Notes: generated by a model not told the origin, from the sequence alone. DNA of 64,000 bases from Komagataeibacter sp. FNDCR2 (GCF_021295395.1 NZ_JAIWOU010000002.1:54127-118126), one strand, 5' to 3'; shown: positions 33,543 to 42,421, counted from the first letter of the stretch. Program-made: numbers and translations.

Positions 33543-35030
33543 GTGCGGCGCTACGCGGGCGATACGCCTGAGGACGTCATGGCATGGCATCTGGCGGCGG
33601 CCCTCTATCCGGCCTATCAGGCAGCCCTGCGCGAAGCGAATATGGCTGATTTCGGTGATCTCCTGCTGTGGCCGACGGTTACGATGCAACGCGACGAGGC
33701 CTATCGGCGGGACTGGGGACGCCGTTTCGACGCCATTCTCGCTGACGAGTTCCAGGACGTGAACCGCCTCCAGTATCAGTGGCTCAGGTTGCTCAGCCAG
33801 GATCATGGCGAAATCTTTTCGGTAGGCGATGATGCACAGTCGATTTATGGCTGGCGTGGGGCCAATGTGGCGTATATTCGCAATTTCCTGAACGATTTTC
33901 CCGGTGGCGCGATGATCGCGCTGGAACAGAATTTCCGTTCCACGGGACATATCCTTTCGGCTGCGAATGCCGTGATCGCCCTTGATTCCGGTCGCCTCGA
34001 AAAGACCCTGTTTACGGCGAGCGGTCCAGGTGAGCCGATCGAGGTCGTGGAATTCAGTGGGGGCCTTGAGGAGGCGCAGGGTATCGCATCTGAAATCGGT
34101 CGTCGCCTGCTCGAAGGCGTGGCGCCCGACGACATCGCAATCCTCTACCGGTTCAATTTCATGTCGCGCCTGCTCGAAGAACAGCTTCTGAAGGCGAGAA
34201 TTCCCTACGAGCTGGTCAATGACACGGCCTTCTGGCAGCGTGGGGTCATCAGGGATGCGCTGGCCCTGCTCAGGCTGGCCTCATGTCCGGATGACCTGCA
34301 GAGTGATGAAGCATTCAGGCGCGTGATCAACCAGCCTGCCCGGGGTGTTGGTGCGAAAACGCTGGCGAAGATCGAGGCGGTGGCAGAACAGGAGTATATT
34401 TCCCTGTTTGACGCGGCGGAGCGGATGTTTGCATCCGCCACCGGGAAGTCCTCCGGACGGGTGCGGGCGTTCGTGGCTACCATCCGCGAGATCAGCGCCG
34501 TGGACAACGCGCCGCTGGCGGAGCGCATCCGTGAGCTTCTCGACAGGACAGGTTACGCGGACATGTACCGCGCGGCGGGAGAGGATGGGCGCGCGGCATT
34601 GGAAAACCTTGAGGAACTGGTTGGTCTTGCAACTGAGTTCAGCACGCTCGGGGATCTGTTCGACCATGCCGCCCTTGGCTCTGTGTCTGGGGCGGCATCC
34701 GGTGAAGGCCGGGTCAGGCTCATGACGATCCATGCCGCCAAGGGGCTGGAATATGGCCATGTGTTCCTGATGGGTTGGGAAGACCGGCTGTTTCCATCGG
34801 CGTCCAACCCGGATGCTGATGAGGAACGCAGGCTGGCTTATGTCGCACTCACCCGCGGGCGGCGACGTGTGGCGATCACCTGGTGTGCATGGCGCGGTGG
34901 CCGCTGTGCGGACCCATCGGTATTCCTCTCCGAAATCCCGCCCGCCGCGCTGTGTCACGGCTGGCTTCGGAAACACCGGAAAGGATCATCCGCCACCCGA
35001 ACCGGCCATCCGGCGCCGTATATAAGATGA
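33543..35030 (+). CDS. UvrD/PcrA-like helicase, C-terminal part (amber-interrupted)
   Basis: Continuation in the same frame, 495 residues from a GTG directly after the TAG codon. It includes motif II ILADEFQDVNRLQYQW, motif III SVGDDAQSIYGWRGA, motif IV EQNFRSTGHI, motif V-like VRLMTIHAAKGLEYGHVF and motif VI RRLAYVALTRGRRRV. Everything except the stop looks intact, so the mutation is recent, suppressed, a sequencing error, or the enzyme is made as two chains. The GTG has no obvious ribosome site. Confidence 0.8.
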   Translation: MRRYAGDTPEDVMAWHLAAALYPAYQAALREANMADFGDLLLWPTVTMQRDEAYRRDWGRRFDAILADEFQDVNRLQYQWLRLLSQDHGEIFSVGDDAQSIYGWRGANVAYIRNFLNDFPGGAMIALEQNFRSTGHILSAANAVIALDSGRLEKTLFTASGPGEPIEVVEFSGGLEEAQGIASEIGRRLLEGVAPDDIAILYRFNFMSRLLEEQLLKARIPYELVNDTAFWQRGVIRDALALLRLASCPDDLQSDEAFRRVINQPARGVGAKTLAKIEAVAEQEYISLFDAAERMFASATGKSSGRVRAFVATIREISAVDNAPLAERIRELLDRTGYADMYRAAGEDGRAALENLEELVGLATEFSTLGDLFDHAALGSVSGAASGEGRVRLMTIHAAKGLEYGHVFLMGWEDRLFPSASNPDADEERRLAYVALTRGRRRVAITWCAWRGGRCADPSVFLSEIPPAALCHGWLRKHRKGSSATRTGHPAPYIR

Positions 35031-35044
35031 AGGAGGATCAGACC

Positions 35045-35236
35045 ATGTCTGCAACCGACACCCGAAAAACGCAGTCCAGCGTGAAGGTCCTGCGTACGCC
35101 CGGACATGCCTGGGCCCACCAGTGCGAGACCTGTGGTGAAGGCGCACCTTTTGGCTGCACCGACCGCCACGCTGTCCTGCACTGGTTCTGTTCGCAGCAT
35201 CGCGAGGAAGGCGAGCGCCGCGTCCGGAACGGATGA
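35045..35236 (+). CDS. Small Cys/His-rich protein
   Basis: A 63-residue protein with CETCGEGAPFGC, then a His and WFCSQH, probably one zinc site. A perfect AAGGAGGA lies upstream. No family assigned; perhaps a nucleic-acid or protein-binding finger cooperating with the helicase. Confidence 0.65.
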   Translation: MSATDTRKTQSSVKVLRTPGHAWAHQCETCGEGAPFGCTDRHAVLHWFCSQHREEGERRVRNG

Positions 35237-35282
35237 TACACGGCCTCAGGATTACGGCAGAAATCGCGGCCGCTCGCCCGGA

Positions 35283-35305
35283 CCCACAAACGGGCGGCGG
35301 ATACT
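35283..35305 (+). promoter_or_regulatory. CCCACAA-N11-ATACT motif upstream of the HD-GYP gene
   Basis: CCCACAA at 35283-35289 and ATACT at 35301-35305 are separated by 11 bases. The ATG of the HD-GYP gene comes only six bases after the second box, so if the second box is a -10 element the transcript would be nearly leaderless. Confidence 0.6.
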
Positions 35306-35311
35306 GCTGCT

Positions 35312-35992
35312 ATGGAAAGATATTCTCACGATACGCATGAAGCATATGTGGGCGGATCGCCGACATATGCCTACGCAAAGCTTCGAGGTCTCGCGTTGGT
35401 CGCGGGGCGGGAACTCGAGGGGCATGGCGATCGGGTGGCCGCCATCGCGCCGATCGTATTCGATGCGGCCGGGTTGCCCGGTCGCTTCCGGGATCTGCTC
35501 CTGACCGGCGCACGGATTCACGACATTGGCAAACGGCTGATACCGCCGGCCATCCTGTATGCGCCACGGCGGCTGACGGTGGCCGAATGGGCCATCATGA
35601 CCCGGCATCCCGAACTGGGGATCGCGGTCATGCGCGAACACGTCACATATATTCCCCGTATCATCCGCGATTGCGTGCTCCTCCACCATGAGCGGTGGGA
35701 TGGTACCGGTTATCCCAGAGGCCTGTCCGGCCCGGCCATCCCCGTCATGGCGCGTATCGTCGCCATTGCCGATTTTATCGACGCGCTGGCCTCACAGCGC
35801 AGCTACAAGCCTCCCGTGCCCATGGAGGTCGTGCGTTCGATCCTCCTGCGCGAGCGCGGCAGGATGTTCGATCCCTACCTGACCGACAGGGCGCTCCGCC
35901 ATTACGACAGGATTGTTGCAGCATGGCTTGGCATGATGGCCGCTGTCCCGGTTCCTGTTCCCGGTCCAGGCATGGAGGTGCCCCATGTCTGA
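35312..35992 (+). CDS. HD-GYP-domain phosphodiesterase (c-di-GMP)
   Basis: A 226-residue stand-alone HD-GYP domain. The metal motif HDIGK is at residues 70-74, HHERWDGTGYPRGL at 125-138 and DFIDALASQRSYKPP later; all key residues are present. HD-GYP enzymes hydrolyse c-di-GMP, which in acetic acid bacteria controls cellulose synthesis among other traits. No sensor domain is attached. No ribosome site is evident before the ATG. It overlaps the next gene by eight bases. Confidence 0.88.
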   Translation: MERYSHDTHEAYVGGSPTYAYAKLRGLALVAGRELEGHGDRVAAIAPIVFDAAGLPGRFRDLLLTGARIHDIGKRLIPPAILYAPRRLTVAEWAIMTRHPELGIAVMREHVTYIPRIIRDCVLLHHERWDGTGYPRGLSGPAIPVMARIVAIADFIDALASQRSYKPPVPMEVVRSILLRERGRMFDPYLTDRALRHYDRIVAAWLGMMAAVPVPVPGPGMEVPHV

Positions 35993-37310
35993 CTGGATCA
36001 CGTTTGGAAATGGACGAAAGGGACGCCGAAGCTGGGATACGGATCAGGAAAAGGTCCAGCACTGGCAGCGCCTTCTGGCGGAAGCGCATGGCGCCGATAC
36101 ACGGCCGCATTGCGATTGCGTCCATGATGGTCGCCACCTTGAACTCGTGGTACGGCGCGGCGAACGGCTCCAGGGCGACAGGGTGGTGGAAGCCTATCAT
36201 GTTGCACGCTTTCCGGGGCAGGGCGCCCTGCATCAGGTCACCTGCCCGTTCCACGAGACGGACGCCCGCCGTAACGGACGCGGCGGCTACGAGGAAGGTG
36301 TTGTCCGGGAAATGGCAAATGGGGACCTGCGGGTCGCGTTGCGCCGTGGCCTGCGGATCCGCGACGGGGCGGTTGCGCCCCCGGCAACGGCTTGGGCGGC
36401 CGGGGATCCCCGGCATGGCGCAGGTGGCCCACCACGACAGGCACGCATGACGGAGTTGGGACTCTTGCACCTGCTGTGGGAACGGGCGGGTCTCAACACG
36501 TGGCGTCCGGATATCGGCCGACGTCGCAGATGGTGGACAGGCGTAAGACAGGCGCTGGCTGGTGCAGCCAATGGCGTCCTCACCGGGCGCGGCCAGCATC
36601 TGGGAGACCGCCTCGCCATGGTTGGCTACGGAGACCATGATGGCGTGGCGCTTTTGCGCCGGACAGCACGAGAATGTGCGGATACATGGCGCATCCTGTT
36701 GCTGGGTGTGGTTGATTCCGTAAGCCTGCGCAGGGGGCGGCAGGATACCGATTTTGTCTCGGTCGGTTTTGATGGCGCCGCGGGGTACGACCTGCGTGTC
36801 TCCATGCCTCGCGACTGGAGCGCGCGCCTGGCGCGTCGTTTCCCGATGGCCATGGCGGCACTGAGCTGTCCGCGCGGGGAGCGCCCGATCCGGGTGGTTG
36901 GGCTTGTCACGGCGAGTGTACGGATCGGGCGTGATGGTGAACACGTGAGGATCGCGGCCTGGGCAGATGACATGGCGCTGATGGAGGTCGAACCGGACAC
37001 GCTTGTGCCGGTGGCGAGCCATCCTGAACTGACCATCGCCACGGCGCTGGTTCGCGGACGCCGGGCATTCATAAAGCCTCTGCGCTATGACGCGCACCGC
37101 GATGTGGTCCATCCCGATTTTGTGCTTACCGACACGGCGGACAGGCGGGGAGCGCCCATGGAAGTCTTTGGCCGCGATGACGAAGCCTACGCGGCCCGAC
37201 GCGAAGAGAAGGCCCGCTATTACAATGCGGTTTATGGGCGGGATCACTGGTGGTGCTGGAACGCGGTAGCCGCACCCCGGGCCATTCCCCCGTTCCCACC
37301 AGCCGCATAG
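35985..37310 (+). CDS. DUF1173-like plasmid protein
   Basis: A 441-residue protein resembling the DUF1173 family of alphaproteobacterial plasmids as I recall it. Evidence: a Cys-rich N-terminal zone (HCDCVHDGRHLELVVRR, then HVARFPGQGALHQVTCPFHE) and a C-terminal domain with RAFIKPLRYDAHRDVVHPDF. The function of this family is unknown. It is translationally coupled to the HD-GYP gene. Confidence 0.65.
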   Translation: MSDWITFGNGRKGRRSWDTDQEKVQHWQRLLAEAHGADTRPHCDCVHDGRHLELVVRRGERLQGDRVVEAYHVARFPGQGALHQVTCPFHETDARRNGRGGYEEGVVREMANGDLRVALRRGLRIRDGAVAPPATAWAAGDPRHGAGGPPRQARMTELGLLHLLWERAGLNTWRPDIGRRRRWWTGVRQALAGAANGVLTGRGQHLGDRLAMVGYGDHDGVALLRRTARECADTWRILLLGVVDSVSLRRGRQDTDFVSVGFDGAAGYDLRVSMPRDWSARLARRFPMAMAALSCPRGERPIRVVGLVTASVRIGRDGEHVRIAAWADDMALMEVEPDTLVPVASHPELTIATALVRGRRAFIKPLRYDAHRDVVHPDFVLTDTADRRGAPMEVFGRDDEAYAARREEKARYYNAVYGRDHWWCWNAVAAPRAIPPFPPAA

Positions 37311-37380
37311 ATCCGGCGGCGCGTCCGGCTTCATCATGAAGGCAGGGACCGCACGCCCGTTCTGGCGGGTGCTGTCCGGA

Positions 37381-37403
37381 CCCACAACCGGGCGCGTCAT
37401 ACT
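37381..37403 (+). promoter_or_regulatory. CCCACAA-N11-ATACT motif
   Basis: CCCACAA at 37381-37387 and ATACT at 37399-37403 with an 11-base spacer, 27 bases before the gene at 37430. Same spacing as at 35283. Confidence 0.6.
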
Positions 37404-37429
37404 TTCGGCAGACAGATCTGGAGGAAAGA

Positions 37430-37966
37430 ATGGCGCGACGTTCGCTGCGCCGGCCGGTGCCGGTGCCTTATGCACGCATGAACGAGAAAGACCGGGAGCT
37501 GGCGCGAGGGATGATACTCGCCCATGTCCGTAACGCCCTGGTCGCGGGACCCCATGCGGTCCTTGAACTGAGGAAAGGATTGCCGGTCGAGGCTCTGGGT
37601 GCCTTCCCGATCGTTCTCGACGAGATGGTGGAGGCCGGGGAAATCGCATCCATGGGACACAGCGTGTATGCCCGTGTGCCCTGGATGCCCGCCACGCGGA
37701 AGGTTGTGGCCTCCCCGGTCAAGGACATGGTGTTCGCCGCCCTGTCGGAGCTGGCCCGTGAAGGCAGCCTGCCTGAGGAACTGGCTGAAAATCTGGTCCT
37801 GCCCCTCAAGACTGTCCAGCGCGCGCTCGTGGACCTGGAAGGCGAGGGGATGATTCACGAGAGCCGCATACCGGGCCGGTACCGCCCCGTGAGCCGCCGG
37901 ATGGCCTCCCATGTGCGGCGTGGCGCCGCAGGGCGCGTATTTGCTGACGTGCTGTCCCATGCCTGA
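37430..37966 (+). CDS. Winged-helix-like hypothetical protein
   Basis: A 178-residue basic protein starting MARRSLRRPVPVPYARMNEK after GGAGGAAAG. Two segments read like winged-helix units: VDEMVEAGEIASMGHSVYA-like and LPLKTVQRALVDLEGEGMIH. It may therefore bind DNA. First gene of the short operon ending with the gapR-like gene and the membrane protein gene at 38784. Confidence 0.6.
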   Translation: MARRSLRRPVPVPYARMNEKDRELARGMILAHVRNALVAGPHAVLELRKGLPVEALGAFPIVLDEMVEAGEIASMGHSVYARVPWMPATRKVVASPVKDMVFAALSELAREGSLPEELAENLVLPLKTVQRALVDLEGEGMIHESRIPGRYRPVSRRMASHVRRGAAGRVFADVLSHA

Positions 37967-38516
37967 GATGCAGGGGGCAGGTATTGCCTGCATACGGCCG
38001 TTCCTGCCGGATGTCTCCTCACCCGGAGCCGGGTTGGTCATCCGGTCGGATGGCCGGATCAGGGCGGGCGCCCTGATCCGCGCATGTCTGGACGATATCG
38101 GCTGGCCGCTTCGCCAGGCCGCGCGCCGGTCGGGATTCAGCCGGAACCGTGTCGGGGAGTTTGCGGCGGGCGAACCCGTCAATCCAGAGTTCGTCGAATG
38201 GCTGTGTGCGTTGCGTGCCGTCCACAAGCGGTTTCCTTCGCCGCTGGCCCGGTCGATCGTGGTGGCGGGCAATCGCCCGCCGTACCGCAGGCATGAAGTT
38301 TTCCGGGCGATTACGATTATCGGCTGGTCTTTCCGCTTTCTGGCTCAGGGGATGGGAGAACACCGCACCGCGCTCCTGCGTCACCTTGATCGGGGTGGTG
38401 CTCTTGAGCCGCGGTCGTCGCGCTGGCTTGAACAGCTTGAAACCGGGCATGAGACCTATCCCCGGCCGGAATATCGAAATTGTGCAATGCGAATGGGAGG
38501 TTTTTCCGATGTTTGA
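37959..38516 (+). CDS. HTH (Xre-like) hypothetical protein
   Basis: A 185-residue protein with an Xre-like HTH (GWPLRQAARRSGFSRNRVGE, about residues 45-65) and a second, related segment (GWSFRFLAQGMGEHRTALLR). It overlaps both neighbours by eight bases, indicating coupled translation. A transcription regulator role is plausible. Confidence 0.6.
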   Translation: MPEMQGAGIACIRPFLPDVSSPGAGLVIRSDGRIRAGALIRACLDDIGWPLRQAARRSGFSRNRVGEFAAGEPVNPEFVEWLCALRAVHKRFPSPLARSIVVAGNRPPYRRHEVFRAITIIGWSFRFLAQGMGEHRTALLRHLDRGGALEPRSSRWLEQLETGHETYPRPEYRNCAMRMGGFSDV

Positions 38517-38787
38517 TGAGGGTGATGCAGGCACTGATACGTCAGCCGCAACCGTTGGCGGAATTGCCGCCGACCGGCTGCGCAGTATCATCGAGCGCGT
38601 GGAACGCCTGGAGGAAGAGCGCAAGGCTCTGGCTGCCGACATAAAGGACATTTTCACCGAAGCGAAGTCCGCTGGCTTCGACGTCAGGACCATTCGCCAC
38701 ATCATTCGGATCCGCAGGCAGGATCCAGCAGCGGTCGAAGAGCTGGAATCGCTTCTCGACATTTACCGTCGGGCGCTTGGCATGTGA
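38509..38787 (+). CDS. gapR: GapR-like (DUF2312) nucleoid-associated protein
   Basis: A 92-residue protein with the diagnostic DUF2312/GapR sequence: GGIAADRLRSIIERVERLEE, then ERKALAADIKDIFTEAKSAG and a closing DIYRRALGM. GapR wraps overtwisted DNA ahead of replication and transcription in alphaproteobacteria. A plasmid-borne copy may help plasmid replication or imprint its own chromatin. It has GGGAGG upstream and overlaps the preceding gene. Confidence 0.9.
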   Translation: MFDEGDAGTDTSAATVGGIAADRLRSIIERVERLEEERKALAADIKDIFTEAKSAGFDVRTIRHIIRIRRQDPAAVEELESLLDIYRRALGM

Positions 38788-39251
38788 GGAACGGCTCTGA
38801 TGAAAAAATGGCTATGCCGGGCCCTCGGGGTTTCGCTGACCAGCAGGCGTTATGCGCGATGAAGTGCGATACGCACCTGCGGATAGCCGTCCGGTTTCAC
38901 CGCTTTGAAGACAGCGCCTCCCGCGTCAGTCCGGCACTGCCGGACAGGCGCGGCATGCAGGTGGCGGCCCTGTGTTGCCTGCTGGCTAGCGACGCATTCG
39001 ATGGCTTTTCCGTTGTCGATCAGCTGGGAGAGGGCATTCTCCCGAGCGTCCATGCTTCGTTTGTCGCCATGACATGGCCACTGCTGTTGCTGACCGTCGT
39101 GATTTCCCTTGCGACGGGAGGATGGGCTGCACGGGAACTGCGGGGCATATCTTCAGATATGCCCCTTCTGGGATCAGCGCGGCATTTCCTGCGCTTTGGG
39201 GTCTTTGGGACCGCTGCGTTGGGGTGTCTCGTGGCCCATGTCATGATTTGA
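38784..39251 (+). CDS. Two-span membrane protein
   Basis: Starts with a GTG overlapping the gapR stop region. It is 155 residues long with two likely transmembrane helices near the C-terminus (MTWPLLLLTVVISLATGG and LRFGVFGTAALGCLVAHVMI). The N-terminal part could be shorter if an internal ATG is used. Unknown function. Confidence 0.5.
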   Translation: MRNGSDEKMAMPGPRGFADQQALCAMKCDTHLRIAVRFHRFEDSASRVSPALPDRRGMQVAALCCLLASDAFDGFSVVDQLGEGILPSVHASFVAMTWPLLLLTVVISLATGGWAARELRGISSDMPLLGSARHFLRFGVFGTAALGCLVAHVMI

Positions 39252-39369
39252 TGGAGCTGCCTAAAACAGCCTGTTGGAAGCCGATGTGGCTGCTATCGAC
39301 GAGAAAACCTAAGTAGACAGACGGCAGTTGCCATCTTCCCGGACGCTTAGGTAAGAGTTTGGCCTTTCG

Positions 39370-39780
39370 TCATACCAAATCCTCCAGCCAGTTTTCGATC
39401 TTAAGCCCTCTGATTCGGCTAAATTCGCGTACGTTGTTCGTTACCAATGTGACTTTGAGAGTGTAAGCGTGGGCCGCGATCAGCAAATCATTCATGCCGA
39501 TTGTTTGCCCTGCTGCTTCGAGTTCGGCGCGGATGCCGCCGTATTCGCCATCGACCGGAATATCGAGTGGCAATATCGGTACAAAAGCCAGCACGCTTTC
39601 AACGCGAGCTAAGAGTTTTGCAGAGCCTTTTTTTGCGCATCCATATCGTAGTTCCGCCGCTACGATAATGCTGGTGCACAGGTCACCCGGATCGAGATGT
39701 TCGATGCGTCGTGCCGCAGATCCGGATGGATTGCGGACCAGATCGCTGATGATGTTGGTATCAAGAAGGTAGGCGCTCAC
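39370..39780 (-). CDS. vapC: VapC-type PIN toxin
   Basis: A 136-residue VapC: YLLDTNIISDLVRNP (Asp7), TSIIVAAELRYGCAKKG (Glu), GMNDLLIAAHAY (Asp) and LVTNNVREFSRIRGL are the four signature blocks. It is a tRNA-type ribonuclease toxin stabilising the plasmid. ATGA overlap with vapB. Confidence 0.92.
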   Translation of the reverse strand: MSAYLLDTNIISDLVRNPSGSAARRIEHLDPGDLCTSIIVAAELRYGCAKKGSAKLLARVESVLAFVPILPLDIPVDGEYGGIRAELEAAGQTIGMNDLLIAAHAYTLKVTLVTNNVREFSRIRGLKIENWLEDLV

Positions 39781-40064
39781 AGGATATCTTCCGGTCTGGC
39801 GGCTACATCATGGATGTCGGGAAAATCGTCGTCAGGAGCTAACGGCGCCTCTTCGCGCCAAGCAGCAAGGAGTTCGTTCAGTGTAGAAGGTGCCTTGACG
39901 GGCTCAAGAACCAGCTTTTCACCGTCGCGACGGATCAGCACTCGGTCTCCAGGTAGCTCAAATTCCACCGGAATGCGCACTGCCTGACTGCGATTATTCC
40001 GGAAGAGTTTTACCTCCCGTGGGCGCGGATTGATTTCAGGGATTGGCACGGCTGGCTCCTCCAT
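39777..40064 (-). CDS. vapB: VapB-type antitoxin
   Basis: A 95-residue antitoxin with an AbrB-like N-terminal domain (EVKLFRNNRSQAVRIPVEFE, then GDRVLIRRDGEKLVLEPV) and an acidic toxin-binding tail. Upstream, TATATCCCTAATTGTATATG near 40068-40087 is a partial dyad that may be the operator. Confidence 0.88.
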   Translation of the reverse strand: MEEPAVPIPEINPRPREVKLFRNNRSQAVRIPVEFELPGDRVLIRRDGEKLVLEPVKAPSTLNELLAAWREEAPLAPDDDFPDIHDVAARPEDIL

Positions 40065-40087
40065 GTATATCCCTAATTGTATATGCC

Positions 40088-40491
40088 GCGCAATGAGAAA
40101 TCAAGGTTTTTAGTGGCCACAACTGACGGGCCTCTTGTTGGGTCAAGCAGCAGTCCACCGGGTTGCCAGATAGGCGCCGACGATACCACGAACCGCCACT
40201 CCGAAGATGCGTAATCCCGTCTCCGTCTCGGCATCAAACTGTCGGAGAGCGGGGCCTGTCATGCGCAGGAATACATCACAGGCGTAGAAGAAAATTCATG
40301 AAAGAACGGAAAGGAGCCGTCACGGAGCAGCCGACACGCCTGTCTGGAGGCGCCGTCGATCGCAGCAACCAGGCTGCGCCTGGTCCTTCGCGTTGCTCCG
40401 GTGCTGCGCATGCAACGATCGCCTCTATCGCCTCCCTCCATCTGCGCATCGGCCGCCCCGTGGCGGCAGCGCTTCAGGAGGAAAAAGGAAA
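40088..40491 (+). repeat. Leader E7 upstream of ardC
   Basis: About 400 bases without a clear gene. The second half has a purine tract (40285-40310) and then GC-rich dyads such as ACCAGGC-TGC-GCCTGGT near 40366-40382, ending at AGGAGGAAAAAGG before the ardC ATG. Architecture like leaders E1-E5, but weaker. Confidence 0.4.
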
Positions 40492-41442
40492 ATGGCGCGC
40501 ACATCCAGAAAGGCTGGCGAAGACAGGCAGGACATCTACACCGAAGTAACGGAACGGATCATCCGTGAAGTGGAGGGCGGCGTGATCCCCTGGGTGCGTC
40601 CATGGAAAGATGGTGTCGGGCAGGATGGCCTGCCGGTCAACGCCGCATCAGGTCGGCGCTACTCGGGCATCAACCTGCTTCTGCTCTGGATGTCGGCTTC
40701 CGGGCATGGCTACTCCACATCCCGCTGGCTGACCTACCGGCAGGCCGCCGAAGTTGGCGGGCAGGTGCGGCGCGGCGAGCGGGGCACCATGGTCGTGTAT
40801 GCCGCGACCTACACGCCACGCGATGAAGTCGAAAGGAGTAATGAAAGCGGAGAGGAGCCGCGTAGCATACCGTTCCTGAAGCGTTTCGTGGTATTCAATG
40901 TCGATCAGATCGACGGGCTTTCCGACCGTATGCGACACGGGGAGCAGGTCGCTGACGCGCCCGGCATCGCGCGGAACGGTGACCTCGACCGCTTTGTCGC
41001 CGCTACCGGGGCGGATATGCGCTTTGGTGGGAGTGAAGCCTACTATTCGCGTTCGGGGGATTATATCCAGATGCCCCCGCCAGAGGCGTTCGGCTCGGCT
41101 CAGGACCTGTTTACCGTCCAGGCGCATGAACTGGCCCACTGGGCAGGCGCGGCCCATCGACTGAACCGCGAGTTCGGCGCACGTTTCGGGGATACCGCCT
41201 ACATGCGGGAGGAACTGGTGGCCGAGATCGCCGCAGCCCAGCTCTCCGCTGTCATGGGCGTGCCGCCCGTCCTGCGCCACGCCGCATATGTCCAGCACTG
41301 GCTTTCGCTTCTTCGCGAAGACCGGCATGCAATATTCAACGCAGCGCGCCATGCCAGTGCTGCCGTTGACTTCCTGCTCAACCGGGCACGGGCAAACGAG
41401 GACGCTGGTTGCGTTCAGCCGGATATGCCTGTCGCGGCCTGA
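40492..41442 (+). CDS. ardC: ArdC-like antirestriction protein
   Basis: A 316-residue protein with an N-terminal ssDNA-binding ArdC-N domain (VTERIIREVEGGVIPWVRPW, then GINLLLLWMSASGHGYSTSR) and a C-terminal zincin-type metallopeptidase domain (TVQAHELAHWAGAAHRL, near residue 212, and a Glu in YMREELVAEIAAA). ArdC proteins protect entering ssDNA and block type I restriction during conjugation; this function is typical of leading regions. AGGAGGAAAAAGG precedes the ATG. Confidence 0.9.
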   Translation: MARTSRKAGEDRQDIYTEVTERIIREVEGGVIPWVRPWKDGVGQDGLPVNAASGRRYSGINLLLLWMSASGHGYSTSRWLTYRQAAEVGGQVRRGERGTMVVYAATYTPRDEVERSNESGEEPRSIPFLKRFVVFNVDQIDGLSDRMRHGEQVADAPGIARNGDLDRFVAATGADMRFGGSEAYYSRSGDYIQMPPPEAFGSAQDLFTVQAHELAHWAGAAHRLNREFGARFGDTAYMREELVAEIAAAQLSAVMGVPPVLRHAAYVQHWLSLLREDRHAIFNAARHASAAVDFLLNRARANEDAGCVQPDMPVAA

Positions 41443-41765
41443 TCGCGCCGAAGAAGCTGGTAGGTGGCCACGGCGAACGCCGTGCCCAGCGCCAGCGCAT
41501 GGATGATCGTATCGAGGCGGATCAGCTTGCCCTCGGCCGCCTCGAAAAGCGCAAGGCCCGTATGGCTCTGAAGCCAGTAGGTCATCGGTAGCAGAATATC
41601 CGCGCGCAGGGCGACGCCCCGTATCACGAAATCAGCCGCTACCCCGCACAGTCCGAACAGCACCACCAGGCATGCAAGATACGCGGCGACACCCCGCCAT
41701 AGCGCCCCAAGAACATGGTAGAGCGCGCGGAAAATAGGGCGACGGGTGGAGGAAGGGACCGGCAT
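41415..41765 (-). CDS. Small membrane protein
   Basis: A 116-residue protein starting MPVPSSTRRPIFRALYHVLG with a GGAG site six bases upstream. Likely transmembrane segments are WRGVAAYLACLVVLFGLCGV and TIIHALALGTAFAVATYQLL. Its 3' end overlaps ardC by 28 bases. Function unknown. Confidence 0.55.
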   Translation of the reverse strand: MPVPSSTRRPIFRALYHVLGALWRGVAAYLACLVVLFGLCGVAADFVIRGVALRADILLPMTYWLQSHTGLALFEAAEGKLIRLDTIIHALALGTAFAVATYQLLRRDQAATGISG

Positions 41766-41891
41766 TGCGTGCTCCGGAAAACAGGGGGAGGGGTTCCTCA
41801 TACTAAGCCCCGTTTTCTCAAAAGTACATGGCTCCGCCTGTTGAAACACGCGGCTGCATCGTCACCCGTCGACGCGGACCGCTCGTCCGCA

Positions 41892-41914
41892 CCCACAACC
41901 TGCACGCTTATCCT
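41892..41914 (+). promoter_or_regulatory. CCCACAA-N11-ATCCT motif
   Basis: CCCACAA at 41892-41898 and ATCCT at 41910-41914, spacer 11 bases, 55 bases ahead of the GTG start at 41969. Same motif as at 35283, 37381, 50434 and 52072. Confidence 0.55.
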
Positions 41915-41968
41915 GACGCTCAGAGGGAAGGTCATGCCGCCCCTCCCTCACACGTTAAGGAGAAAATC

Positions 41969-42295
41969 GTGCACTGTACCAATGCATGGCTTGAGAGTAT
42001 GGTTAAAGAGAGAGTCGACCGACTTCCGGTCGAGTACCGGTGTTTCATTAGGGGCGACCGGAAATATCGTGGGTGCAGCCGCGGTGAATATCTCATGCTT
42101 CGCATCGTCAGTGTATCGCTTGGCATCGCGTTTACCCTGCTGCTTCTCTCAATATTCGCTACCGCTCTTTTCCCTGGCCAGATGCGGTGTTCACGTTTCC
42201 AACCGTTTCCAGCTCCGCGCCCATGTTTTATGAAATCGCACGTGAAGCTTCATGCTGGGGATTCCATGCGTCCTCCCTGGCAACGGTCTATCTGA
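41969..42295 (+). CDS. Small single-span membrane protein (GTG start)
   Basis: A 108-residue frame with AAGGAG upstream of a GTG. An N-terminal amphipathic part (ESMVKERVDRLPVEYRCFIR) is followed by a transmembrane helix (IVSVSLGIAFTLLLLSIFAT). The spaced CCCACAA motif upstream supports it being expressed. The C-terminal 30 residues look less like protein and may be frameshifted. Confidence 0.45.
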   Translation: MHCTNAWLESMVKERVDRLPVEYRCFIRGDRKYRGCSRGEYLMLRIVSVSLGIAFTLLLLSIFATALFPGQMRCSRFQPFPAPRPCFMKSHVKLHAGDSMRPPWQRSI

Positions 42296-42421
42296 GTTGC
42301 TTGATGATTGCCCAGTATGATGTTGACCGCGCGGCATATGGACTGCGTGGGTGATAATCCGTGTCCGACTGGCTATGCGTCACAAGGGCTGCCTGTTTTC
42401 CGATCGTGAAAGCAGTAATTA

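Noticed and set aside
35775..37649. Long minus-strand frame of 624 codons
   Set aside because: Antisense to HD-GYP and the DUF1173-like gene; Arg/Pro-rich, no motifs.
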